From NCBI GenBank assembly GCA_009763385.1, contig CM019829.1, positions 38,357,705 to 38,421,704 of the forward strand: 64,000 nt of DNA, written 5' to 3'. The translations under genes and the position numbers were made by a program. The stretch comes from Coix lacryma-jobi var. lacryma-jobi. Lineage: Eukaryota; Streptophyta; Magnoliopsida; Poales; Poaceae. Position 1 is the first letter of the stretch, and the number at the start of each line of letters is the position of its first letter. The notes under the pieces were generated by a model. The model did not search any database and was not told the DNA's origin. It worked only from the letters and a program-made list of their open reading frames with translations. Shown here one piece after another: positions 1 to 9,564 of the stretch.

Positions 1-518
1 CCCTCCTCTATCCATGGCTCTGACAGGTTCGATTTGACCACTGAGGTCTCCGCCACACTACGCACCCGCCGCAGTGGTGTCCCCGCGCTCGCTTCTCGTC
101 TTCGTCTGTCTCGGGCGCCAACGCCGGCACCCTACCTCTGTTCCTGCCGCCCACGCCGCCGGCGTGCACGCTCGCTGCGCACAGTCGTGCCCCGCGCCCA
201 CCTGCTACGCCGCCGCCCTGTCGCTCGCTGCAACCACGCCCTTTCTTTTGTGTGTTCGCTCGTGCGCCATTCTAGTTCCCCCTGTCTCCATTTCTCAGTT
301 CGCTCTTTCTAGGGTTTCACCCTCTTCCTCCCCTCGTCAATTTCTCCGCAAATCGTTCGATCCAGCCATCCAAGTGATTTTTTCTCGGAGGGGAGTGCAA
401 ATCATGCTCGTAGGGGGGTGATTGGCAGAGGATTTTGCTTAAGATCTCAGTGCCGCTTGGGGAAGCACGCCACGGTGCCGCTCTCGGCGCTGCTCAGTCG
501 CGACCCTGACTGCCCAGG
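1..518. other. GC-rich host sequence, no supported gene
   Basis: Several short overlapping reading frames are open here because the sequence is GC-rich and proline/arginine-coding in every frame; none resembles a known protein. It lies directly upstream of the Rboh-like exon remnant and may be its old 5' region, but nothing in the sequence proves this. Confidence 0.5.
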
Positions 519-938
519 ATGGACAAGAGCATCACGGGCGCCGCCAGCATGCTCAGTGGCCTCTAGTTCCTCAACCGATGGATGGATAGAGGTGGAGAAG
601 CGATTCCACCGCCTCACACGTCGACTGCTTCCTGCTCCACTCATGCTTCGGCTCGTGCATCAGTGAGTCACTGTTTGACACTCTTTTTTTCTTGTATTTC
701 TCTCTCATGAAGGATGGTTGGATCCGAGGAAAATAAAATAAAAAACCTGATTAAATGTTCTTGTCTGCCTAATGTAATGCTGGAATGCACTATAGGGATG
801 GTTGGATCCAAGGAATTTGCAGCCCAGATCTTTGATGCCCTTGCAGAGTGAAGGGGGATAACAGGCATGGTGCTCACCAAGGATCAGGTCCGGGAGTTCT
901 CGGAGCAACTCTATGATCAACTCTATGTAAATGAGTAC
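519..938 (+). pseudogene. Rboh (plant NADPH oxidase) N-terminal fragment, degraded
   Basis: Rboh proteins are plasma-membrane NADPH oxidases that make apoplastic superoxide; this fragment corresponds to the cytosolic segment before and at the start of the EF-hand region. Translating 519-662 in shifting frames gives DKSITGAASMLSGL, a stop where the family has Gln (TAG at 564-566), FLN, then TDGWIEVEKRFHRL, then after another frame change HVDCFLLHSCFGSCI. A consensus donor (GTGAGT at 663) and an acceptor (TATAG ending at 795) define a 133-bp intron. The next exon reads MVGSKEFAAQIFDALAE, a stop (849-851), then RGITGMVLTKDQVREFSEQL. Known Rboh proteins read close to this (VEKRF, ESKEFA.ELFDALARRR.I.GD.I.K..L.EFWDQ). 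At least two nonsense codons and two frameshifts rule out function. No later Rboh exons (membrane or FAD/NADPH domains) were seen. The match was made by eye. Confidence 0.6.
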
Positions 939-3669
939 ATATGTGGTGAGAGCATATTTTTCACGCCTCTTTTCTTAAATATGTACTTCATTACTTTCAT
1001 GTAGGTAACTTACACTAAATCAACAAGCAAATTATTCATATTAGCTAAGCATTTTTTTTATTTTCTAGGTTTTAGTATTTTTCCCCGTATTCTGATTATT
1101 AGCCATTTGCTTCTCCTAGAATACAACTTCAGAAAACTCATGCTTCATTATGTATTGTTCATGGATTCTCTATCATTTTTCTTATTAACATTGGCCAACT
1201 TAAGAGACAAATTATGCCTTTTACAAGCAAACCATTAATAGTGTCTTGTTCCTCATAAATCATAATTATGTAGATTCAAGTGTTGTTTGTGCTCTTCACA
1301 ATATTAGAGGTTTGCCATGGCCAAAGGACTAAGACAATACCTTCTTGATTGGCTTCAGGTTTGGGTTTCAGGTAAAACCTGTAAATAATTTTGTAATGTT
1401 TTCCTGCAATTAATGCCTACGCTGCAGTGTTAAAAAAGGTAAAGCCTAATATAATGCTTGTTTACCACAAATTAGAATGTTTTTATGCCTATGTTGCTGA
1501 AAAACACAACTCAGTATTCTAAACCGAAAATGTAAAAAAATAGAATTGTATATGCTTTTGCCTTATGCTTGTTTATCATAATTTGTGAGCTTTGTTTGTC
1601 AATTGTGCAAGCAAAAGTTTCCTCTGTGTTTCGTAATATAACAAATATGGACTTGCTAATGTTTGAGCATTACTATTTCATATTAAACTGTGTCCATTAT
1701 TTTGCTTTAAGCCTTTCTATTTTCAATTAAGGCATGCTTAGTCATGGTTGTGATGTGATAATGATTTTATTCTTATTGTTGTCTACCAGGGAGAATTCTC
1801 CTTAGCTTTTCGCTCTATGGAGAAACCATGACACTTAGATAATGTTGTCATCTATATGCACTCTTCTTCGAGCTATGGATGTACTGAATAATGTGCTTTC
1901 ACACAGGTGCTTGGCATAATTTTTACTTTTTTACCATTATTGTTATTGTATACACGATGTACCATGCTAGTTTTTTGTTTTCATCAGATTCAGATTAACT
2001 AAAAACTATTTCCTTCGGAATCAGATTAATAATTCAATCAGGGATACCTGCAACATGCTACATGGACATCTTTGCCTTTATTTCATTTAGATTCAGATTA
2101 ATGACAAATTTAAAAACTCATCCATATTCAAATTACTATTGACCATCAGAGACAAAGAGATCTACTAGTTATCTGCGGCATGTTACATGGACACCTTTCT
2201 TGGTAATTGGATCCCTATTGGATGAACATATATAAGCTATCTTGAGTTTTTACTGCCTTCTGTTTTATTTGTTGCTTCCTTTAATCCCTCTACATGCAGT
2301 GTATGATTGATTTTTCTACTTATTGCTATAGTGTTGTTAAACCTGGTAATAGTCTGAAAACCGGACCATACCCAGACCAAACTGTTTCCTAATTATACCT
2401 CAATGCATCCCACACCGTACTATTTTTCCTTTCTCACAAACTAAGCTGAACCAGGACACATTCATATCTCTGAACCTGAACTAGTCCAAACCACAGCAAA
2501 ACCTTAGTTCCCAACTGAGCTTGTAAACATGAGTTGTCACTCCGTTCCTTCACCTTCACTAATACAAAATGCATGTTGCTGATGCAAAGGGCATGTACGT
2601 CACAAGTAGAAACCTCCCGTTTTTGTCTGACAGCCTACAACACATCCGATCATACCCGCTGATCCTAGTTGGCATCCTGAGCACCTGGTTCGCTGCTGCA
2701 AGTGGAACAGATATTGCCGGCACAACTCGACTCGATGTCGTTGCTCCCAAAAGACAGCCTCGCCAGGTGCGTTGGCTCCACCGGTGCCAGTAACAGTTGT
2801 ATCCTGGGAGGGTTTGCTTCGTTGGCTCCACCGACGCCAGCAAAACTTGACCCATATGCCAACTTTCTGTTGTAGCAAAGGAGTGTGCAGCAGGCTAGAT
2901 GAATCCTAAACATGCATTGATTAAGTGTAGACAAGCAGTAGAGAACCCCCAAATGTGGATGCAAATTTAATTAAGCAATTTAATAATATTGGTTAGACAA
3001 GTTATTAGTAATCTGGTAGCAATTATGTGCAGGTCCACGAATAAGGAAAAATGAGTAGAGTTAAGCAACCGTATAAGCAGCAAAATGGACCTTTTTTACT
3101 AGTAAAAATATGCTACATGCTATCTTGTGCTTCATGTAGTTTTACTTGGCATATTGGTGAGATGTGAGAGCAAGCTTTGTGGCATTTGATTATTCTAGAT
3201 TATCTTGTACTTCTATTTAGTTTTTAGGGTTCTTGCTACAAGTATTCATCATTTCAGAGTATGTTGAACTTCCTATGACATTTGAGCGTTGCAAGCCTAA
3301 ATCTAACATTTTGATCAGATCTTTTTTGATTTCTCCAACTTTTCTTTCTTTTATTACAAGCCTAATTCTAACATTTTGATCAGATCCTTTTTTTCTATTT
3401 CTCCAACTTCCAATGCTTTTTATATGCTTATGACATGTGATTGCTGCTAGCCTAAATCTTTGAACATTTAACTACAGGTGTGATGCCATCAAACACCAAA
3501 ATGGGATCAGCTGAACAAAGACAACCATATGCAACTTCTAACACAAGAAGGTTTAATGTAGCAACAAGTATATCTACAGGAGTGGTGTATCAACATATAT
3601 TCATGTTAGCCAGTACAAACAACATCTACGATATGCAGTAAGAAAAATAGTCATTAATATGTCTAAGTT
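939..3669. other. AT-rich host spacer, no gene seen
   Basis: Stop codons are dense in all frames. An 18/20 direct duplication of GTTGGCTCCACCGGTGCCAG occurs at 2771-2790 and 2821-2840. Short reading frames at 2559-2964 overlap one another on both strands and have no recognisable content. The stretch may include intron remnants of the degraded upstream gene; I cannot show this. Confidence 0.5.
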
Positions 3670-3965
3670 AGGATCAGATCTTCTTATCAGTTAGGATCAT
3701 ATCTTCTTATGCAGTAGGAACTGCAGCACTATGTTATGATGCAAAGAACTGAATTGCTTATGCAAAAGAACTGAATTGCTTGTGCAAAAGAACTGAATTG
3801 TTTATCAATTATGATCAGATGTGCTTATGTAATAGAAACTACAATGCTATATTGTGATACAAAGAATTGAATTGCTTATGTAGAAGAACTAAATTGCTTA
3901 TGTATAAGAACTAAATTGCTTATTAGTTATGATCAAATCTGCTTATGCAATACGAACTGCATACT
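3670..3965. repeat. Degenerate tandem repeat (GAACTGAATTGCTTATG units)
   Basis: The phrase AGAACTGAATTGCTTATGCAA and its variants recur at least seven times, interleaved with longer repeats of TTATGATCAGATCTGCTTATGCAATA. Two repeat levels are visible: short units of about 19-21 bp, and a higher-order block of roughly 120 bp beginning near 3690, 3805 and 3920. Copies differ by several substitutions, so the array is old. Confidence 0.6.
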
Positions 3966-4260
3966 ATCTACTTATTTAGGTGATGCAAAAAGAACTAAAT
4001 TGCATATAGTGATAGATCTTATTAGTTCTATTTGTCATCATTGTGTAATTCTGCTGTCTAAGAAGAAGCTGATATTAGAAACAGTACTAACTGAATTACT
4101 TCCCTTACGTGCCTCTATTTTGGATGCCGACCGTGACACTGGCGTGCTGGATCGTCGTTGTTTGCGTGTTAAAAGATCAAAGCAAGCTACAGGGGACATC
4201 AGAAGATTCACGTATAGCTTGCCCACTTACCCAAAAATTGGAGTGCGCGTGCTGTAGCCT

Positions 4261-4284
4261 TAATGCACGCACGGTCGTGCATTA
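4261..4284. other. Perfect short inverted repeat
   Basis: The arms TAATGCACG and CGTGCATTA form a perfect 9-bp stem with the 6-nt loop CACGGT. No terminator or RNA gene context is apparent; it is isolated in host spacer. Confidence 0.5.
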
Positions 4285-4508
4285 GTCGGCTCCAAATTAT
4301 AATGTTTTGCTTCCTTTGTTGCTATAAAAAATAATAGCTTGCCTTTTTTACAGGGAAAGAATATACAGATTGATTAACAGCAGAAAGTTGTCTTGATGGT
4401 TATATTTTGAAGTATTATAAGTAGGGAAGCAGCTAAAGCACAGCCGACTGTGATTTAGACGATCTGTACGGCCAGTCCGTTTTTGGCCTACATAACAACA
4501 ATCTACTA

Positions 4509-4813
4509 CTCCCTCCATCCCAAATTATAAGTCATTCCAAGAATCTTGGAGAGTCAAAAATTTTCAATCCCAAATTATAAGTCATTCCAAGAATCTTGGA
4601 GAGTCAAAAATTTTCAACTTTGACCAAAATTATACAAATAAATATAAAGATTGATGAAATCAAATAGGTATATTATGAAAATATAACTAATGAATAATTA
4701 TTAGTACTCAGTTGGTACCATAAATATTATTGTTATTATATAAATTTGGTCAAAGTTAAAAATGTTTGACTCTCCAAGATTCTTGGAATGCTTATAATTT
4801 GGGATGGTGGGAG
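4509..4813. mobile_element. Stowaway MITE with internal 50-bp duplication
   Basis: The ends are CTCCCTCCATCCCAAATTAT and its imperfect inverse ATAATTTGGGATGGTGGGAG. The element is bounded by TA dinucleotides (4507-4508 and 4814-4815), the target-site rule for Stowaway/Tc1-mariner MITEs. The subterminal block GTCATTCCAAGAATCTTGGA is also inverted at the far end. The left end carries an exact 50-bp tandem duplication (4517-4566 and 4567-4616). It has no coding capacity and would need a mariner transposase in trans. Confidence 0.9.
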
Positions 4814-4815
4814 TA

Positions 4816-7138
4816 TTTGACTTTCTGTTTCTGGTAAAAACTGTTGCCGCTACTTTTTTCACGTGCATTGTATTGCTTCAGCAGAGATGCAGTGTGCACT
4901 ATTTAGCTCGCTATGTAAGATTTTTCGATAGTGCAACAAAAATTTAAAGCAACAAAATTATATGAAAACTGCACAAATACATATCAAATATCTCCTGTTT
5001 ATACAAATTTTATCAATCTTAATAGAGAAATTAGGTTTTATAATGAGCTATACAACACTACACATAAAACTAGAGCAAAAACAACATCCATTCAACTGTG
5101 ATCCAAAAGAGAAAAATTGCTTCTCATTCAGAATCTGAAAAGAAAGACACAGATCATTCAAAAAAACTCATTTTTAGAGACAAAGAATTGCACAACTGTG
5201 TAATCAAAATATGTAATTTTAATCAGAAGTAGCACATGGTTCAACAACACATGATTTAGGACTGCATGATCAGAAAAACAAATATACTAGCAATTGGTAC
5301 ACTGAGCTCATAAAAAACCATGTTATTTTGCATATCTATTACCATATTATTGCTTATTTAAAACTCGTTTTATTGCCTAAAAAATATATAGTTTTGCCTA
5401 TATTAAATTCTTAAATTGGTAGGTTGTAATCATAGATAGTAATGATAGAACATTGGATTTTAAAACATGCTAGATAGAACACTGGACAAAACTTGTGTTC
5501 CATAGACAATAAGATTCAAAATTTAATGATAATACATAAACTATATTATTCGTCAGGCAGTTTAAGTGTCATTTTTATGCAACAATGTCTTACTAAATAG
5601 GCAATTTAATCGATTTGTCAGACAATTTAAGTGTCATTCTTATACAATAATATCATTTTTGTGTTCCACTAAACTGCTGCCGGTACACTAAAAGCTACAA
5701 AGAGAAAAATTACCTGAAGTCTAAAATGTTGTTGGACATTTGATATTTGTGCAGAAATGTTGCTACTGCTGCAAAATTACAAAACACTCAAAAAAACTAG
5801 TAGCTCAGGCAAAGGATAAATAAACCAATATAAACAATAAGACCTACAAAAAGAAAGCTAGGAGAACATGGCATGACAAGCCATTGCTCAAAACCAGAAG
5901 TGAATCCTAACATAAACTTGACTGACAGTAGAAGATAATTTTCTTTTTCTCTGAACCACAAGAAAAGAAACCACAAAAATGTTACTAGCATTTACATTTG
6001 GGGCAGCTTAAAAAATATTGTTGCCTATCTAAATGATATATTATTGTCTATCCAATGTTATATTATTGCCGGTGTGAACTCTCATTATTGCCTATATATT
6101 GCTATATTATTGCTTAAACATAATATATTAAGTTAGGCATGTGTACTAACCTCATTTGACATAATACTGGTTGTATTCGTTGATACAAATTTTTGAATAT
6201 CATTCATCTAGAATAGTGATTCTTGTGTTGTTGATGATTTATCTGCGATGATTTAGACAAGATTTAATTCCAGAAAAAAGTCTCACATGACAAACGAGAT
6301 GTTCAAACAACTGCTTGATCTGAACATTTAAAATGCTATCCAAAAATAATATATAACTACCTACTCGAATTTGTTAATTACTTCTCATAAGGCTAGAAAA
6401 ACAGTCAGGTAGCAGCAATCCAATTGTAGATTTAGACATTTAGCATACAGAAATGGTAATTTCTCAAATGTATGATCCAGATATACAACTAAACTGAGCA
6501 GCCATAAAGGTTAAAGATAAGTATAGGTTTACATAAACACCTACCCAACTGTACAACAAGTGGCTTGGAAACATGTGAGGAAAGTTTTAATAGAGTATGC
6601 TCTAGTTCTGAAAATAAACTGGGAGGATACAATCATCCAAAGGTCACGACAGGATTATATCAAAACCAAGCATATATTAGATAGCATATTGCAAGGACTA
6701 TACAAAACAGCATGCACAATGGGCAACCATATTAGTTGTCTGGCATGACATTATCAGATTATATGTTTTTTCAACTTCAAGTCAAAATTAAATCTGAGAT
6801 TGTAGTACTTCTTAGAGAAAGCCAATAAAACAATTTATTGAAAGAAACAACTAGCTCTAGGCAACTATCCATGTCAAAACAATTTAATTCAAAATACCTA
6901 TTCTACAAAAAAAATCATGATTCAACTAGTACTGTGCCCAAAATATATGGGAGCAATCATGGACAAAATAATGTGAATTTCCAGTGTTTTTAGATTTTAG
7001 CTATTACTAGAGATTAGTTGTTAGCTGTTGTGCCATTTATTTTCAGCGGTAGCAGCAGTATTTTCATCATGCATATACACAAAATTATCCTCAGTCATGC
7101 ACAACGTTAAGTTTCCGAAAAGTCCTTCAAAGGTTCTG
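4816..7138. other. AT-rich host spacer, no gene seen
   Basis: No reading frame above about 65 codons occurs and none has recognisable content. Around 6010-6120 the phrase ATTGCCTAT/ATATTATTGC recurs several times without a strict period. The segment ends at the left target-site copy of element B. Confidence 0.5.
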
Positions 7139-7143
7139 TCTAG
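7139..7143 (+). repeat. Left target-site duplication of element B (TCTAG)
   Basis: TCTAG here matches TCTAG at 28219-28223, immediately outside the two ends of the Gypsy-type element. The 5-bp length is normal for LTR retrotransposon integrase. Confidence 0.9.
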
Positions 7144-7627
7144 TGTTGATGGTCCTTAAACACCTGTTTTACCATCAACATTTTACCCTAAAATTCACCA
7201 AAAAGGCATGAAATGTAGTCAAATAGGTTTCAAACTAACCAAATTCCACGTGTCCATAGATTTTTATTTGAATGCAGGAATTTGGACCAAATTTGGACAT
7301 TTGAACCACCAGAGGCCAAACCCACTCAGCAGGGCCCAATTGGGCCTTAGGGGGGTGGCGCCCGCCACCCCTAGGTGGCGCCCGCCACTTGGGTTGGCCC
7401 AAACCATCCCCCTGCCACGTCACTGATCCATGTGACCACCCCAAGGCCAAATCTTGGTCCTTGGTCATTAGGTCGGTTTGATCGGAGGGCTACGGAGGGG
7501 AGTGGCGTGGATCATGACCTAAGTCGGTTGCTAGGACATGCAACCGACCTCCAAACTTTCTTGGACAACCACCTGGAGGCCGTAGGATCAGTGATGATGC
7601 ATCCAACGGCCAGGGGACTGGCGGCCG
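7144..7627 (+). repeat. Element B 5' LTR, left part (before the nested insertion)
   Basis: Matches 26306-26774 of the 3' LTR. It contains the hairpin-forming 14-mer GTGGCGCCCGCCAC twice (7355-7368 and 7375-7388); the 3' LTR has one copy at this place (26517-26530), so a 20-bp unit was gained or lost. It ends inside CTGGCGGCCG, where element A inserted. Confidence 0.9.
7623..7627 (+). repeat. Left target-site duplication of element A (GGCCG)
   Basis: GGCCG directly precedes the LTR end TGAAAGG and is repeated at 21061-21065 after the other LTR end. Confidence 0.9.
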
Positions 7628-8344
7628 TGAAAGGATCAAGATGCCCAAGAGGGGGGGTTGAATTGGGCTTTTCTAAAACTTCTTGCAAGAATTAAAACCT
7701 ATCAAGCCCAATTAACCCCCTAGTGCCTAGAAGTGTGTATGACAAGAATTAACCACACAAAAGACAATCGCTAAACCATTTCTACTCTAGCATGGCAATT
7801 CAATTTGAATGAACAACAAGTAAATGCGGAATTGAATTGCTCAAAGGTAAATGCGTAGTAAAGAGAGTAGAGATGACACGACGATCTTTTTGCCGAGGTA
7901 TCAAGGTGTCGGCACACCCCCCTAGTCCTCGTTGGAGCACCCGCGCAAGGGTATCGCTCCCCCTTGATCCGCGCAAGGATCAAGTGCTCACTACGAGCTG
8001 ATTCTTCGCCACTCCGGCCCGGTGAATCGCTCGCTACTGGTCACAACTTGACTTGGGTCATCCACAAAGCCTCCGGATGATCACCAAGCTCTCCGATCGC
8101 CACCAAGCCGTTTAGGTGATGCTGATCACCAAGAGTAACAAGCTAGAACTCTCACTTGACCAACACAAGGCCAAAGAGATGGATGGATGCACACTTGCTA
8201 CTCAATTCTCACTAGGAGGTGTCTAATTCTCACAATTAGCAAATCACTCAACCTCACTAGGGCTCTTGCACTCACTCACACTCACAATGTGTTTCTCAGC
8301 AGATGGAAGTGGCAAGAACACTCAAATGGATGGAGGGAAGGAAG

Positions 8345-8352
8345 TATATATA
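8345..8352 (-). promoter_or_regulatory. TATA box of element A 3' LTR
   Basis: TATATATA lies just downstream (element sense) of the palindromic array and about 720 bp before the LTR end. The equivalent site is TATATATA at 20242-20249 in the 5' LTR and TATAAATA in elements D and G. Confidence 0.55.
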
Positions 8353-8399
8353 CTCCCCCAACCGGCCATCCAAAAACAGCACAAGACAGACATTCTGCG

Positions 8400-8688
8400 G
8401 GGGCATCGAACGCGCCGATGCCTAGCATCGGACGCTCCGATGACCTCGTCCAACGGTCTACTGTACCTTCTTGTCAGACTGTTTAAAGGGACATCAGACG
8501 CTGGGCAGCGTCCGATGCCACCACATCGGACGCATCCGATGTGGATTTACCCTCTCTGGAACCTCTCTGGATGGCCATCGGACGCTGGCCCTCAGCGTCC
8601 GATGTGAACACATCGGCGCATCCGATGCCATGCACCAGACTAAACCCTAGTCGGGGTGGGCATCGGACGTTGGCCAGCGTCCGATGCC
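8400..8688. repeat. Palindromic CATCGGACGC array in element A 3' LTR
   Basis: Multiple copies of CATCGGACGC and its inverse GCGTCCGATG alternate with short spacers, forming stem-loops. One pair is separated only by TGGGCA-type loops. The array sits between the start of the LTR and the TATA box, i.e. in U3. Confidence 0.8.
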
Positions 8689-9125
8689 CATAACAAGGGC
8701 AAACGCAACTCGAATCGCGACGCGGCCTAAACGACTTTTGATCCTCCCGACTTAAGGCATCTCTCTGAGCTACCTAGGGCTATGAAATAACAAGTGTGCA
8801 CCACACCTACCTCAATAGACTCATCTAGGTCAAGCTACTGATTCACGCTCCCCTTTATAGTACGGCCAAAGGAAAAACAAAGACCTAGGACTACCTAAGT
8901 GTCCTCCAACACCATATGACACTTAGCCTAGTCTACCACCGTCTTCGTCGTCCGTCCTTTGAAAACCGAAACGATATCCATCGCCAGGGGACATGAACTC
9001 CATATGCCCGTATCGTCGCCATTACCGTGACCTAACTCAATCCTGTTTCTGCAAAACACACGTTAGTCACAGTAATCTTGTGTTTCATCCAATCACCGAA
9101 ACCACTAGGGGCCAAGATGCGTTCA

Positions 9126-9139
9126 ATCTCCCCCTTTTA
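9126..9139 (-). other. Polypurine tract of element A
   Basis: On the minus strand AAAAGGGGGAGAT directly abuts the 3' LTR start TGAACGC. It is the expected plus-strand DNA primer and matches AAAAAGGGGGAGAT of element G at 62821-62834. Confidence 0.9.
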
Positions 9140-9564
9140 GGTGATTGATGACAACACGAGACCGAGTATAGAGAGAAGAGGTTTTTAAATCATGACATGT
9201 ATGAACTTGTAATGAATAAGAGAAATTGATTAGGGGCAAGTTCAAACATGTCATGCCATCATCCTGCACTAAACAAGTTAGAGTGAATAACAAGTGCAAG
9301 AGTAGAGAGCTCGAATACATAACAAATGAGAATTGAGCACAAGTAAACGAGTAAGGTGAAATGACATGTCATATCATACATCAAAGTGAGCACATACATG
9401 TCATAAAGGTCCATAGCATAAGTATATCACATAAATATGCACAAAAGATGCGATAAGTAAAGAGCGTATGTGAACAAAACACATCAAAAGACGCAAAACC
9501 CTCTCACATCGCTCCCCCTATCGCTATACTCATCCATTCTCCCCCTTTGGCACCAAGCGCCAAA
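9140..9564 (-). other. Element A untranslated stretch between the extra ORF and polypurine tract
   Basis: No coding content. It holds a second purine-rich run (minus strand GCCAAAGGGGGAGAAT, about 9538-9553) just after the extra ORF stop and another near 9509-9520. The counterpart in element G is 62353-62820. Confidence 0.7.

Larger units (their letters stand above)
7628..9125 (-). repeat. Element A 3' LTR (1498 bp)
   Basis: Read on the minus strand it begins TGAACGCATCTTGG and ends ATCCTTTCA, the TG...CA form. It is nearly identical to 19527-21060 except in the palindromic array, where the two copies have lost different units. Confidence 0.93.

Noticed and set aside
1318..1389. Possible short exon (MAKGLRQYLLDWLQVWVSGK)
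   Set aside because: Does not match Rboh at the expected place and has no splice support.
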